Source: Shewanella algidipiscicola (GTDB lineage Bacteria > Pseudomonadota > Gammaproteobacteria > Enterobacterales > Shewanellaceae). Taken from it: a stretch of DNA of 64,000 bases. The notes under the pieces are model-generated. The model ran no database searches, had not been told where the DNA came from, and worked only from the letters and a program-made list of their open reading frames with translations. Positions 50,885-61,096 of this stretch are shown piece by piece. Each line of letters opens with the position of its first letter. Within the stretch, counting starts at the first letter, position 1. A program made the translations under genes and the position numbers. The stretch is from positions 124,001-188,000 of the forward strand of contig NZ_QPQT01000006.1 of the NCBI RefSeq assembly GCF_003605125.1, in the 5' to 3' direction.

Positions 50885-52903
50885 TTAGGCTTTTATTAAA
50901 GCCTCTCTTAACGCATGGACTTGATCACGCAGCGCCGCGGCTTGTTCAAACTCAAGATCGCGCGCATGTTGATGCATGCGTTTTTCCAGCTCATCAATTT
51001 GATGGCTCAGGGTCGCGGCATCAGCAGCAACATAATTCCCTTTAGGCTCGGCCACTTTTTGATAAGAAGGTAACACCCTTGCGGTGTGCTCGTTACCCCC
51101 ACCAACATCCATCACATCGGTGATCCGCTTTGACACCCCTTTAGGAGTAATGCCATGCTCTAGGTTATATTGGCGCTGCTTTTCTCGTCGCCTTTCGGTC
51201 TCATCAATCGCCTTGGCCATCGATTTTGTGATCTTATCGCCGTAGAGGATCACCTTGCCGTTAACGTTACGCGCAGCGCGCCCTATGGTCTGAATCAGCG
51301 AGCGCTCTGAACGTAAGAACCCCTCCTTGTCGGCATCTAAAATACAGACTAAGGAGACTTCTGGCATATCGAGTCCTTCACGTAGCAAGTTAATGCCAAC
51401 GAGTACATCGAACACCCCTTTACGTAGATCGCGAATGATCTCCACCCGCTCTACCGTATCAATATCTGAGTGTAAGTAGCGAACCTTGACCCCATGTTCA
51501 TCTAAGTACTCGGTGAGATCTTCTGACATGCGCTTAGTCAGCGTGGTCACCAGTACCCGCTCGTTGACCGCAACCCGTTTACCTATCTCTGATAATAGGT
51601 CATCGACCTGTATTCCAACTGGCCGCACTTCAATCTCAGGATCCAATAGTCCTGTTGGGCGCACAACCTGCTCGGCAATTTCACCATCACTCTTGTCAAT
51701 CTCATATTGCGCTGGCGTGGCTGAAACAAACACGGTTTGAGGCATTAAGGCTTCAAACTCTTCAAATTTAAGCGGGCGGTTATCTAACGCCGATGGCAAG
51801 CGAAAACCGTACTCCACCAGATTCATTTTTCGCGAGCGGTCACCTTTATACATGGCGCCAATTTGCGGTATGGTCACATGAGATTCATCGATGATCAGTA
51901 AACCGTCGGCGGGCAGATAATCCAGCAAAGTCGGTGGCCCTTCGCCTGGGCGGCGACCTGATAAGTAACGCGAGTAGTTCTCGATCCCCGAGCAATACCC
52001 CAGCTCTGTCATCATTTCGATATCATACTGTACGCGCTCGGAGATCCGCTGGGCTTCAATCAGCTTATTATTATCCAGTAAGTACTGTTTACGCTGACGA
52101 AGTTCAGCCTTGATCTCTTCGGTCGCGGCAATAATTTTCTCCCGCGGCGTCACATAGTGGGTTTTAGGGTAAACCGTGGTTCTGGCAATACGTTGTAAGA
52201 TATGCCCCGTTAATGGGTCAAATAGACTAAGTCTGTCGATTTCATCGTCAAACAGTTCAACGCGGATAGCATCTCGCTCCGAGTCTGCCGGGAAAATATC
52301 GATCACCTCTCCCCTGACCCTAAAGGTGCCGCGCTGCAACTCTATGTCATTACGGGTATATTGCAATTCGCTTAGGCGCTGCAATATCTCGCGCTGCCCC
52401 ATTAAGTCGCCCTGACGCAGATGCAACAACATCTTCATGTAAGAATCGGGATCGCCCAGACCATAAATCGCCGATACGGAGGCGATCAACACCACATCTT
52501 TACGCTCCAACAATGCTTTGGTCGCCGATAAACGCATCTGCTCAATATGAGCATTAACCGACGCGTCTTTTTCGATAAAAGTATTGGTCGATGGCACATA
52601 GGCTTCAGGTTGGTAGTAATCGTAGTAAGAAACAAAGTATTCAACGGCATTATGAGGAAAAAACTCTTTCATCTCGCCATACAGTTGCGCCGCCAAGGTT
52701 TTATTGGGTGCCATGATAATGGTCGGGCGTTGTAACTGCTGTATGACATTGGCGACAGTGAAAGTTTTACCAGATCCGGTCACCCCAAGTAATGTCTGGC
52801 ACGCAAGGCCGGACTCGATGCCATCGACCAGCTTTTTTATTGCAGTGGGTTGATCCCCGGCAGGCTCGTACTGAGAGACAAGTTGAAACGATGATTCACT
52901 CAA
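50885..52903 (-). CDS. uvrB: Excinuclease ABC subunit B
   Basis: A 672-residue helicase-like damage-verification subunit of nucleotide excision repair (E. coli 673). Walker A is GVTGSGKT (about 40-47). The beta-hairpin that inserts between strands is in [16 protein letters not shown] (about 90-105). Helicase motifs include [10 protein letters not shown] and QTIGRAARN. The C-terminal UvrC-binding coiled coil is [24 protein letters not shown] in outline. The start codon is TTG with AGGAG seven bases before it. No canonical LexA box was found upstream. Confidence 0.98.
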   Translation of the reverse strand: MSESSFQLVSQYEPAGDQPTAIKKLVDGIESGLACQTLLGVTGSGKTFTVANVIQQLQRPTIIMAPNKTLAAQLYGEMKEFFPHNAVEYFVSYYDYYQPEAYVPSTNTFIEKDASVNAHIEQMRLSATKALLERKDVVLIASVSAIYGLGDPDSYMKMLLHLRQGDLMGQREILQRLSELQYTRNDIELQRGTFRVRGEVIDIFPADSERDAIRVELFDDEIDRLSLFDPLTGHILQRIARTTVYPKTHYVTPREKIIAATEEIKAELRQRKQYLLDNNKLIEAQRISERVQYDIEMMTELGYCSGIENYSRYLSGRRPGEGPPTLLDYLPADGLLIIDESHVTIPQIGAMYKGDRSRKMNLVEYGFRLPSALDNRPLKFEEFEALMPQTVFVSATPAQYEIDKSDGEIAEQVVRPTGLLDPEIEVRPVGIQVDDLLSEIGKRVAVNERVLVTTLTKRMSEDLTEYLDEHGVKVRYLHSDIDTVERVEIIRDLRKGVFDVLVGINLLREGLDMPEVSLVCILDADKEGFLRSERSLIQTIGRAARNVNGKVILYGDKITKSMAKAIDETERRREKQRQYNLEHGITPKGVSKRITDVMDVGGGNEHTARVLPSYQKVAEPKGNYVAADAATLSHQIDELEKRMHQHARDLEFEQAAALRDQVHALREALIKA

Positions 52904-53310
52904 TTGAAGACTCCTAACTAGTTCAGCAGGCTATCTTAATCGACCTAGCCAGTTTAGCCAATCTCGTGGCAAGGTTTTAGCCAAACCATTTTAACGTGCG
53001 ATGATTATTATCGCCCAGCTCCCATTCGGGCAATTAACTGAGATGAAAGTTTAATACGACGACCACAATAAACGACTTTACGGCAAAAATAGGCGTCAAC
53101 CCCAACCCAGGCGTGACATTAATACACAAGAGCCACCATCAAATTCATTACATATTTACAACACCAGAAACACTTCTTGAGCTTGGCTATTGCTTTTTTT
53201 AACCATTTGAAATTAAACAGATAATAAAAAAACAGTTAAATCTAGTCATTTTAAGTACAAGCCCCAATACATAAGGGTTTGACGGCCTATTTTGCAGCTA
53301 ACCCACAGGT

Positions 53311-53333
53311 TTATCCACAGATTTAGTGGATAA
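53311..53333. promoter_or_regulatory. Inverted pair of DnaA boxes
   Basis: TTATCCACA, a perfect match to the strong DnaA box TTATNCACA, is followed after six bases by the opposite-strand box AGTGGATAA. The result is a perfect dyad, TTATCCAC - 7 bases - GTGGATAA. Binding and role are inferred. Confidence 0.6.
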
Positions 53334-53436
53334 CTCTCATAACCTCAGTACCATCGCGGCTTTGACTAAGTTGGGTTCCTTCTAGAATATGGCAGCTGTA
53401 CGTGTAATTTTACTACATTTGATATAATTTCACCTA

Positions 53437-53464
53437 AGTCGATAGCCATGAGTCGATAGCCATG
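53437..53464 (+). repeat. 14-bp tandem duplication
   Basis: AGTCGATAGCCATG occurs twice head to tail. Short local duplication in non-coding sequence; no function suggested. Confidence 0.9.
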
Positions 53465-53638
53465 CCGTTTCCCTCAATTACCTCTATTACGATAATCAAC
53501 AGATGCTTATCTTGCCGTTACGGATTAGCTAACATAATAAAAATGCAGACAAGATGAACAAAATGCGCACTAAGTCAGCAGGATGGGTATTAGATGAGCA
53601 CTTAACCGCATAATTCCTCTTTTTTTTCTTCCCATCAG

Positions 53639-53667
53639 TTGACTCGTGTCTAAGAGCGATTTAATAT
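53639..53667 (+). promoter_or_regulatory. Promoter of the tRNA-Asn array
   Basis: TTGACT -35 and TAATAT -10 boxes exactly 17 bases apart with the discriminator GCGCTCCG. The first tRNA begins 37 bases after the -10. Confidence 0.75.
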
Positions 53668-53703
53668 GCGCTCCGTCTTCAACGACGAGTTGCTTTAAAC
53701 GTT

Positions 53704-53779
53704 TCCCCTGTAGTTCAGTTGGTAGAACGGCGGACTGTTAATCCGTATGTCACTGGTTCGAGTCCAGTCTGGGGAGCCA
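53704..53779 (+). tRNA. tRNA-Asn (GUU), copy 1
   Basis: A 76-base tRNA with acceptor TCCCCTG/TGGGGAG, anticodon loop CTGTTAA (GTT) and encoded CCA. First of five identical copies. Confidence 0.97.
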
Positions 53780-53814
53780 AAGCAATACAGTGTAGAAGAC
53801 AAGTACAATGCATT

Positions 53815-53890
53815 TCCCCTGTAGTTCAGTTGGTAGAACGGCGGACTGTTAATCCGTATGTCACTGGTTCGAGTCCAGTCTGGGGAGCCA
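53815..53890 (+). tRNA. tRNA-Asn (GUU), copy 2
   Basis: Identical to copy 1; 35-base spacer before it. Confidence 0.97.
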
Positions 53891-53953
53891 ACGCAGTACA
53901 AAGAGTGTAAGATAAAAGCTGATGTTAATTAGCGATGTAAAAGTTAATGCGTT

Positions 53954-54029
53954 TCCCCTGTAGTTCAGTTGGTAGAACGGCGGACTGTTAATCCGTATGT
54001 CACTGGTTCGAGTCCAGTCTGGGGAGCCA
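53954..54029 (+). tRNA. tRNA-Asn (GUU), copy 3
   Basis: Identical to copy 1; 63-base spacer before it. The bases immediately 5' (GCGTT) repeat those before copy 1's family. Confidence 0.97.
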
Positions 54030-54072
54030 CACTTTTAACACAACAGATGTAAATGTAAAAATAAGTACCTAT

Positions 54073-54148
54073 TCCCCTGTAGTTCAGTTGGTAGAACGGC
54101 GGACTGTTAATCCGTATGTCACTGGTTCGAGTCCAGTCTGGGGAGCCA
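54073..54148 (+). tRNA. tRNA-Asn (GUU), copy 4
   Basis: Identical to copy 1; 43-base spacer before it. Confidence 0.97.
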
Positions 54149-54182
54149 CTTATTTTAACACTAACATCGATAAAATATCGAT

Positions 54183-54258
54183 TCCCCTGTAGTTCAGTTG
54201 GTAGAACGGCGGACTGTTAATCCGTATGTCACTGGTTCGAGTCCAGTCTGGGGAGCCA
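54183..54258 (+). tRNA. tRNA-Asn (GUU), copy 5
   Basis: Identical to copy 1; 34-base spacer before it. No strong intrinsic terminator is visible before the next gene at 54389. Confidence 0.97.
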
Positions 54259-54388
54259 CCTCTTTAGTTACACCTTCACCGTTAGCCCCTCTCGTTTGAT
54301 AATAAAATTCCGCTTTAATAAATAATCAGTTAGACTAGTAAACAATCAATTTATCCAAATTTAGCTAGAAATTCTGGACTCACTGTTT

Positions 54389-56299
54389 ATGGGCGTTACT
54401 AAGACATTTCACCTAATTTTACCGATAGTATTCAGTGTGATTTCGTTATTCAGTTATCAGTATGAACAGCAACGCGCATCGACTCTAGCCAGTCAATCGT
54501 TACAAGACTATGTACAAAACCCACTTTGGCAAACCTCACTCCCTCATGATGGTAATGCGCTCTATGAGCGCTTGAGCCCCGATTATCATTTTAAATTTTT
54601 TCAATATATTCATCAATTAGTCGGTACCCTTAACCATACCAGTGGTCAGTTACACCCTGTAAATGATGACATGATTGCCGCGTTATTTAGCCAAGATCTT
54701 AGCAACACTCGTGTATTGCCCCAAGGGCGGTTACAAGTCAAGCTAGACGACAGTCATATCAGAATCGAAGCCAAACAACGTTTTATTAAGACATTAAGTG
54801 TTATTTGGCTAACTTACCTAGTGATAGCCCTTCTATTTAGCATATTGATGGTGCGCCTCAACCGGGCTATTCGCTACGCCAGTAACTATATCGATACCTT
54901 ATCGGAACTTAAATTTGACGCCTTAGCCCAATCAGCCTTTCGCGGCGAATTAGCCCCTCTCGGGCAAGCGTTGGAAAAGTGTCGTGTGTCACTCAATAGT
55001 AAATATAATGAAATACAGCAGCATAATACCAAACTCAATAAACAAGCCTACCAAGATCCTGTCACCTTATTTAGCACACGAGCTAAGTTTACTGAAAAAC
55101 TGGACAGTTTAGCTCAACCTGGGACGCACTTCGGCGTCATGGCTATAATCAAGGCCACAGAATTAGGCCAAATAAATCGCTCCCAAGGACGCGAAGCTGG
55201 AGATGATTACTTAGCGGGGGTGGCCGATTGTATTCGAACAAGTATACAAGCCTTGGCTCAGGCAGAATGTTTTCGCATTTCGAGCGCCGATTTTGCCCTG
55301 TTTATCCCCGACATCACACTCAAAAATGCGCAGCCTTTACTGCGTAACTTGAAAGCAAATTTTGATCTGTTTCAGCAAAAAATCGATGTTGAATCCGTTG
55401 CTTATATCGGCTTAGTCCCTTATCAGCAGGGCAATCAAGCGCTGTCGTTAGTATATCTTGGCGATGCCGCCGTGAGCATTGCACAAACAATGGGGCCCAA
55501 TAGTTTTCATATTCAAGAACAACTCAACGGTGATGAGTTATTTGGTGATTCAAAATGGAAGACCGCCATTGACGATATTATTAAGCGCCGTGCCGTTAAG
55601 TTCCATGCACAAGATATACAACCTTGTCGCGGCGCCGATAAAGTCTACCGAGAGTTGTTAGCCCGATTTTATAGCAGCCAAGGGAAATTTCTGCCCACAG
55701 CAACTGTGATTGCCATGGCCGAGCGTCATGGTATGAGTGTTGAGTTGGATAAAATGATTATTCTCAGCACTTTTAAATTGCTTATCGACAACCCTAGCCT
55801 ACCAGGCGCATTTGGCATCAATATTAGTTCTAACTCGATGACACAACCGGCCTTTATTGCCTGGATCAAAACTCTGTTTGTTCGCCAGCGTCAAATCGCC
55901 TGTCGCATAGTGTTAGAGGTTAACGAGGCCGGAATGCAAGCCAATATCAATCAGGCGCATAAGTTTGTTAGAGAGATGCACGGTGTCGGGGCTCGAGTCG
56001 CTGTGGAACATTTTGGTATGGGGTTCACTTCCTTTAAGTTTTTTAAAGAAGTACGTCCCGATTTTATTAAGCTCGATGGTAGCTACACTCTAGATATTGA
56101 ATCGGATCATAATCGATTTTTTGTCAAAATGATCGTCGATGTCGCCCGTAAAGAGTCCATTGGCGTTATTGCATCAAGCATCGAACGCCAAGAGCAAAAG
56201 TTGATATTAGAACACTTACTTGTCGACGGGTTGCAAGGCTATTACATCGCTAAACCCCAAGCCATAGTCCGACAAAACGAACAATCCTCCGTCAATTAA
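54389..56299 (+). CDS. Membrane protein with degenerate GGDEF and EAL domains (CsrD-like)
   Basis: A 636-residue protein with two transmembrane helices (about 8-24 and 136-157) enclosing a periplasmic region of about 110 residues. A degenerate GGDEF domain follows (about 215-375, signature replaced by SSADF near 300), then a degenerate EAL domain (about 395-625: RELLARF for EAL near 421, EHFGMGF for DDFGTGY near 540). The same layout and loss of catalytic residues mark E. coli CsrD (646 residues), which steers RNase E decay of CsrB/C RNAs. Probably no c-di-GMP turnover. Orthology to CsrD/MshH is not certain. It stands just before rsxA, same strand. Confidence 0.85.
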   Translation: MGVTKTFHLILPIVFSVISLFSYQYEQQRASTLASQSLQDYVQNPLWQTSLPHDGNALYERLSPDYHFKFFQYIHQLVGTLNHTSGQLHPVNDDMIAALFSQDLSNTRVLPQGRLQVKLDDSHIRIEAKQRFIKTLSVIWLTYLVIALLFSILMVRLNRAIRYASNYIDTLSELKFDALAQSAFRGELAPLGQALEKCRVSLNSKYNEIQQHNTKLNKQAYQDPVTLFSTRAKFTEKLDSLAQPGTHFGVMAIIKATELGQINRSQGREAGDDYLAGVADCIRTSIQALAQAECFRISSADFALFIPDITLKNAQPLLRNLKANFDLFQQKIDVESVAYIGLVPYQQGNQALSLVYLGDAAVSIAQTMGPNSFHIQEQLNGDELFGDSKWKTAIDDIIKRRAVKFHAQDIQPCRGADKVYRELLARFYSSQGKFLPTATVIAMAERHGMSVELDKMIILSTFKLLIDNPSLPGAFGINISSNSMTQPAFIAWIKTLFVRQRQIACRIVLEVNEAGMQANINQAHKFVREMHGVGARVAVEHFGMGFTSFKFFKEVRPDFIKLDGSYTLDIESDHNRFFVKMIVDVARKESIGVIASSIERQEQKLILEHLLVDGLQGYYIAKPQAIVRQNEQSSVN

Positions 56300-56393
56300 T
56301 TGTAAATGAAATAATCCCTGCATTCTATGTGTTGTTTATCGATGCCGAAAGACCGATAATAGCCGTTAAATTAGATATAGATAACCGATTGAG

Positions 56394-56972
56394 ATGAGCG
56401 AATATCTCCTGCTTTTGGTCGGCACTGTGCTGGTCAATAACTTTGTTTTAGTTAAATTTCTCGGATTATGTCCCTTTATGGGCGTCTCCAGCAAACTCGA
56501 GTCCGCAATAGGTATGTCGATGGCGACCACCTTTGTGCTGACGCTTGCCTCCATTTTGAGTTATTTGGTCGACAACTACCTACTACAACCCTTTGAATTA
56601 GGCTATTTGCGAACCATGGCCTTCATCCTCGTGATCGCGGTCGTGGTGCAATTTACCGAGATGTTAATCCAAAAAACCAGTGCATCGCTACACAGAGCAT
56701 TGGGGATTTACTTGCCGTTGATCACCACTAACTGCGCCGTATTAGGTGTGGCACTGCTCAACGTTAATGAGAAGCATGACTTCATCGAATCTGCAATTTA
56801 CGGATTTGGCGCCGCTGCCGGCTTCTCCCTCGTGCTTATCCTCTTCTCAGCTATGCGTGAGCGCTTAGCTGCTGCGGATGTGCCTGCGCCCTTTAAAGGT
56901 GGCGCAATAGCCATGATCACTGCCGGCCTAATGTCGCTGGCCTTTATGGGCTTTACAGGTTTGGTAAATTAA
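56394..56972 (+). CDS. rsxA: Electron transport complex subunit RsxA
   Basis: A 192-residue, six-helix membrane subunit of the Rsx/Rnf ferredoxin:NAD oxidoreductase-type complex. [32 protein letters not shown] at the start (key [18 protein letters not shown]) and [13 protein letters not shown] (about 108-120) are the paired motifs, with one cysteine in each, that hold the membrane [2Fe-2S] cluster shared with RsxE. First gene of rsxABCDGE. In E. coli the complex keeps SoxR reduced; in marine bacteria it couples ion gradients to electron flow. Confidence 0.97.
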   Translation: MSEYLLLLVGTVLVNNFVLVKFLGLCPFMGVSSKLESAIGMSMATTFVLTLASILSYLVDNYLLQPFELGYLRTMAFILVIAVVVQFTEMLIQKTSASLHRALGIYLPLITTNCAVLGVALLNVNEKHDFIESAIYGFGAAAGFSLVLILFSAMRERLAAADVPAPFKGGAIAMITAGLMSLAFMGFTGLVN

Positions 56973-56974
56973 CC

Positions 56975-57544
56975 ATGTTTGAGATCGTCATCGCCATTAT
57001 ATTACTAGGATTACTCGCACTATTTTTTGGCGCGCTACTAGGCTTTGCCGCCGAAAAGTTTAAAGTCGAAGGTAACCCCGTGGTCGAGCAAGCCGAAGCC
57101 CTATTACCACAAACTCAATGTGGCCAATGTGGCTACCCGGGTTGTCGCCCCTACGCCGAAGCCATAGCCAATGGCGAAAAAATTAATAAATGCCCGCCTG
57201 GTGGCACCGCCACCATGGAAAAATTGGCTGAGTTAATGGGAGTAGAACCTGAACCTTTGACCGCCACTGCCGAAACCCAAATCAAAAAAGTGGCTTACAT
57301 TCGAGAAGAAGAGTGTATTGGTTGCACTAAGTGTATCCAGGCCTGCCCCGTCGACGCTATTTTAGGTACTGGCAAGCAGATGCACACAGTAATTATCGAT
57401 TACTGCACTGGCTGCGATTTGTGCGTTGAACCTTGCCCAGTCGACTGCATTGACATGTTGCCAGTAACCCCAAACATTCAAAATTGGAATTGGAAACTTA
57501 ACGCCATTCCCGTCACCATCATTAGCGAGGAATCCAAGTGTTAA
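56975..57544 (+). CDS. rsxB: Electron transport complex subunit RsxB
   Basis: A 189-residue iron-sulfur subunit with an N-terminal membrane helix (residues 2-24). It has an Fe-S domain with [16 protein letters not shown] (about 49-64), then two [4Fe-4S] ferredoxin motifs [12 protein letters not shown] (about 114-125) and [12 protein letters not shown] (about 144-155). It starts two bases after rsxA and overlaps rsxC by seven bases. It passes electrons between RsxC and the membrane part. Confidence 0.97.
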   Translation: MFEIVIAIILLGLLALFFGALLGFAAEKFKVEGNPVVEQAEALLPQTQCGQCGYPGCRPYAEAIANGEKINKCPPGGTATMEKLAELMGVEPEPLTATAETQIKKVAYIREEECIGCTKCIQACPVDAILGTGKQMHTVIIDYCTGCDLCVEPCPVDCIDMLPVTPNIQNWNWKLNAIPVTIISEESKC

Positions 57545-60021
57545 CTTTATTTGAACAAATTGATAAAGGAACACTATGGCGCGTGGCGGGAGGTATCCAT
57601 CCGCCTGAGTTTAAAACCTTATCAAATCAATCTAATATCGCCCGTTTGCCTTTGGCAGACCAATATATTATTCCAGTCCCTCAGGTTGGCGAAAGCTGTA
57701 CCTTGGCGGTGGCCGTCGGTGATATGGTGACCCAAGGGCAACCACTTACTCAGGGAGACAGCTTTCGTCATCTGCCGGTACACGCACCGGTATCGGGCCT
57801 AATTGCGGCCATCGAAACACGTCCAAGCAACCACGCCTCAGGCTTACCGGTATTGTGCTGTATCATAGATAACGATCATCAGCAGCGGCTTTGTCCTGCT
57901 ATGCATGCGCCATTGAGCCAAGATGACGTTAAAGCAATGTCCAGTGATGAGCTCCTCAACAGAGTAAAACGGGCAGGCGTTGCAGGGCTTGGCGGCGCGG
58001 CATTTCCAACTCACATCAAATTAAAACCTGTCAGTGATATTGAGCTCTTGATCATCAATGGTGTCGAATGTGAACCCTATATCACCTCTGATGATCGCTT
58101 GATGCGCGAACATAGCACAGAGATTGTGCGCGGCATCGAGATTATTCACCAGTTACTAGGCCCTAAACGCATCGTCATCGCTATCGAGGACAATAAACCT
58201 CAAGCCATTGAGCAGATGACTGATGCCCTCAACCACAGTGACTTACCAGCCCAGTGCGCGCGGGTCACCGCCATACCCACTGTGTACCCTTCTGGCGGTG
58301 AAAAACAACTAATCCAAATCATTACCGGTCAAGAGGTGCCATCGGGGGCTATTCCCGCTAACTTAGGTATTTTGGTGCAAAATGTCGGCACCGCCTTTAG
58401 CATTACCCAAGCCGTTTATTGTAATGCGCCACTGATTGAGCGAGTCGTCACCTTAACGGGTCATAACGTCGGCCGGCCCGGTAACTATTGGGTCCCCATA
58501 GGCACACCAGTCGATCACCTATTACGCTGCACTCACTTTAAAGGCGATAGCGAATCTCCCATTATTATCGGTGGTCCAATGATGGGTTATATGCTGCCCA
58601 ATCGACATGCACCACTACTTAAAGGCACAAACTGTATACTGGCCCCCGATAACAGTGAAATGGCTCCGTCAGCCCCAGAAATGCCTTGCATTCGCTGCGG
58701 CGAATGCGCCCAAGCCTGCCCTGCGGGTTTGTTACCCCAGCAGCTGTTTTGGCATGCCAAAGCCGAAGAATATGATAAAGCGGCCAGCTACAACCTGAGA
58801 GATTGTATCGAGTGTGGTTGCTGCAGTTATGTTTGTCCAAGTGACATTCCCTTGGTGGAATATTACCGAGTCGCTAAATCGGCGCTGCGGGTAGAAGCCG
58901 AAGAGAAGAAACAAGCAGAGCTGGCCAAACAGCGTTTCGATTCGCGCATGCTGCGTCTAGAACAAGAAAAGCGCGCCCGAGAAGAAAAAGCCAAACAAGC
59001 GGCACAAAAGCGAAAAGCCGCGATGTCAGGTACAGATAAAGATGCTGTCGCCGCGGCGATGGCACGGATAAAAGCCAAAAAAGCGGCTGAAACAACCACT
59101 ACTGCTGCGCCCGCATCTAACGCCGACAGAAGCGCCACTACAAGTAACACGGCTACCCAAGATAAAGTGGCCGCCGCGATCGCACGTGCCAAGGCAAAAA
59201 AGGCCGCTCAACAAGCATCGAGCGCGGTTCCTGAATCGAGCTGTAATGCACCCGAGCCTGATGAAGTTCACGCTCCAGTTGTCAGCCAGCAAGACAAAAT
59301 CGCAGCGGCTATCGCCCGTGCCAAGGCCAAAAAAGCCGCCCAGCAGAACCCAAGCAGCGATGAACATCAGCAGGTTGAATCAAACGATGTCGATGTAAGC
59401 AACGCCACCTCATCCACGCCAATCAGTGAGGCTGAGGCTAAAAAGGCTAAAATTGCCGCCGCGGTCGCTAAAGCCAAGGCCAAAAAAGCCGGCCAGCAGA
59501 ACCCAAGCAGCGATGAACATCAGCAGGTTGAACCAAACGATGTCGACGTAAGCAACGCCGCCTCATCCACGCCAATCAGTGAGGCTGAGGCTAAAAAGGC
59601 TAAAATCGCCGCCGCGGTCGCTAAAGCCAAGGCAAAAAAAGCCGCCCAGCAGAACTCAAGCAGCGATGAACATCAGCAGGTTGAACCAAACGATGTCGAT
59701 GTAAGCAACGCCGCCTCATCCACGCCAATCAGTGAGGCTGAGACTAAAAAGGCTAAAATCGCCGCAGCGGTCGCTAAAGCCAAGGCAAAAAAAGCCGCGC
59801 AGCAGGCGCCCAGTAGAAATGCAGATATAGCTGCGGTTCCCCTAGAAGCGCCATTGGTTCATGCTGATAAGACCAGTCAGCAAGGTAAAGCTGTCGACAG
59901 CGATGAGCTGTCAGCCGCTGAGATCAAACAACAACGTATTGCCGCCGCCGTGGCAAAAGCAAAGGCCAAAAAACTGGCCAAAGCCGCTAGTGCAGCTCCA
60001 GATGATGAGCTCGAGGATTAA
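57538..60021 (+). CDS. rsxC: Electron transport complex subunit RsxC with expanded repeat tail
   Basis: An 827-residue peripheral subunit. Residues 1-450 are the conserved core: the NADH/FMN-binding domain ([17 protein letters not shown] about 142-158; NGVECEPYI) and two [4Fe-4S] motifs, [12 protein letters not shown] (about 385-396) and [12 protein letters not shown] (about 423-434). The remainder is an Ala/Lys-rich, probably helical tail of repeats ending in [15 protein letters not shown], including three nearly identical 51-residue units. GTG start with GAGG seven bases upstream. E. coli RsxC has a shorter similar tail (740 residues in all). Confidence 0.96.
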   Translation: MLTLFEQIDKGTLWRVAGGIHPPEFKTLSNQSNIARLPLADQYIIPVPQVGESCTLAVAVGDMVTQGQPLTQGDSFRHLPVHAPVSGLIAAIETRPSNHASGLPVLCCIIDNDHQQRLCPAMHAPLSQDDVKAMSSDELLNRVKRAGVAGLGGAAFPTHIKLKPVSDIELLIINGVECEPYITSDDRLMREHSTEIVRGIEIIHQLLGPKRIVIAIEDNKPQAIEQMTDALNHSDLPAQCARVTAIPTVYPSGGEKQLIQIITGQEVPSGAIPANLGILVQNVGTAFSITQAVYCNAPLIERVVTLTGHNVGRPGNYWVPIGTPVDHLLRCTHFKGDSESPIIIGGPMMGYMLPNRHAPLLKGTNCILAPDNSEMAPSAPEMPCIRCGECAQACPAGLLPQQLFWHAKAEEYDKAASYNLRDCIECGCCSYVCPSDIPLVEYYRVAKSALRVEAEEKKQAELAKQRFDSRMLRLEQEKRAREEKAKQAAQKRKAAMSGTDKDAVAAAMARIKAKKAAETTTTAAPASNADRSATTSNTATQDKVAAAIARAKAKKAAQQASSAVPESSCNAPEPDEVHAPVVSQQDKIAAAIARAKAKKAAQQNPSSDEHQQVESNDVDVSNATSSTPISEAEAKKAKIAAAVAKAKAKKAGQQNPSSDEHQQVEPNDVDVSNAASSTPISEAEAKKAKIAAAVAKAKAKKAAQQNSSSDEHQQVEPNDVDVSNAASSTPISEAETKKAKIAAAVAKAKAKKAAQQAPSRNADIAAVPLEAPLVHADKTSQQGKAVDSDELSAAEIKQQRIAAAVAKAKAKKLAKAASAAPDDELED
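59347..59805 (+). repeat. Three tandem 153-bp repeats inside rsxC
   Basis: Units at 59347-59499, 59500-59652 and 59653-59805 each encode 51 residues beginning N(P/S)SSDEHQQVE and ending AKAKAKKA(A/G)QQ. They differ at only a few bases, so the expansion is recent. Shorter, older AKAKKAAQQ units precede them. Confidence 0.95.
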
Positions 60022-60023
60022 TC

Positions 60024-61076
60024 ATGGCTTTTAAGTTGGCATCTTCGCCCCATATCAATACGAGCGTACAAACCAGCACGATAATGCTTAAGGTCATGGC
60101 CTGTGCCCTGCCAGGTGTGATGGTTCAATGTTACTTCTTTGGCTGGGGCGCCATTATCCAAGTGCTACTGTCTATCGCCGTTGCAATGGCTACCGAAGCG
60201 GCGGTTTTATCGTTACGTAAGCGCCCAGTTTGGCCAACGTTAAGTGATAATAGCGCCGCACTCACGGGGTTATTGGTTGGTGTGGCCATTCCTGCGCTCG
60301 CCCCTTGGTGGGTAAGTGTCATTGGTGTGGTATTTGCCATTTTAGTGGTCAAGCATCTCTATGGTGGCTTAGGCAACAATATCTTTAATCCGGCGATGGC
60401 GGCTTATGTCATGTTGCTGATCTCCTTTCCCTTACAGATGACGACATGGGTAGCACCAGCCGGCGCAGCACTCAACGATGTGAGTCTACTGGCAAGCTTA
60501 CAGATTATTTTTCAAGGGGTAAGCCCTGCTGAAGTATTAGCTTATCGCGCTGGTTTTGACGGCATGAGTATGGCGACCCCGCTCGATGCGATTAAAACTT
60601 CGCTTTCAACGGGACTGACCATCAACGAGGCGCTGGAAAAACCTACCTTTGAAAACGGCTTTGGCATTGGCTGGGTATGGATTAACGTCGCCTATCTGTT
60701 TGGCGGTTTATGTATGCTTAAACTGAAGTTGATCCGCTGGCATATTAGCGGCGCAGTCATCTTTAGCTTATTTGTCTGCGCAAGTATCGGTTATCTATTA
60801 AGTCCCGATACCCATACGGGGCCATTACTGCATCTATTTTCTGGCGCGACCATGATTGCAGCCTTTTTTATCGCTACCGATCCGGTTACTGCGGCGACCA
60901 GCGTTAAAGGACGCTTGCTATTTGGCGCATTAATTGGGGTATTGGTTTACAGTATTCGCAGCTTTGGGGGGTATCCAGATGCATTCGCCTTTGCCATATT
61001 ATTGGCCAATCTGTGTGCGCCGTTTATCGACTATTATGTCAAGCCTCGCGCCTATGGCCATCGAGCAAGCCGTTAA
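60024..61076 (+). CDS. rsxD: Electron transport complex subunit RsxD
   Basis: A 350-residue membrane subunit with about nine helices, binding riboflavin and covalent FMN. The flavinylation threonine is in the motif [11 protein letters not shown] (Thr near residue 187), matching the S(T)AT pattern of RnfD/Nqr[17 protein letters not shown] and [18 protein letters not shown] are conserved. Starts two bases after rsxC; the last 20 bases of the frame precede the rsxG ribosome site. Confidence 0.96.
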   Translation: MAFKLASSPHINTSVQTSTIMLKVMACALPGVMVQCYFFGWGAIIQVLLSIAVAMATEAAVLSLRKRPVWPTLSDNSAALTGLLVGVAIPALAPWWVSVIGVVFAILVVKHLYGGLGNNIFNPAMAAYVMLLISFPLQMTTWVAPAGAALNDVSLLASLQIIFQGVSPAEVLAYRAGFDGMSMATPLDAIKTSLSTGLTINEALEKPTFENGFGIGWVWINVAYLFGGLCMLKLKLIRWHISGAVIFSLFVCASIGYLLSPDTHTGPLLHLFSGATMIAAFFIATDPVTAATSVKGRLLFGALIGVLVYSIRSFGGYPDAFAFAILLANLCAPFIDYYVKPRAYGHRASR

Positions 61077-61096
61077 GTCATGCTCAGGAGAGTAAA

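Larger units (their letters stand above)
52904..53703. other. 800-bp intergenic region upstream of uvrB and the tRNA-Asn array
   Basis: Contains the uvrB promoter region, an inverted pair of DnaA boxes (53311-53333), a 14-bp direct repeat (53437-53464) and the tRNA-Asn promoter (53639-53667). I find no supported protein gene; a 19-codon frame near 53552 lacks a ribosome site. Composition is AT-rich between 53100 and 53280. Confidence 0.6.

Noticed and set aside
52904..53220. LexA box upstream of uvrB
   Set aside because: CTGT-like words near 53190-53215 are direct repeats, not the CTG-N10-CAG dyad, and lie too far upstream.
53719..53910. Open frames across tRNA-Asn genes on both strands
   Set aside because: The repeated peptide is only the translation of tRNA sequence (also seen in the tRNA-Tyr and tRNA-Val/Met clusters); no ribosome site.
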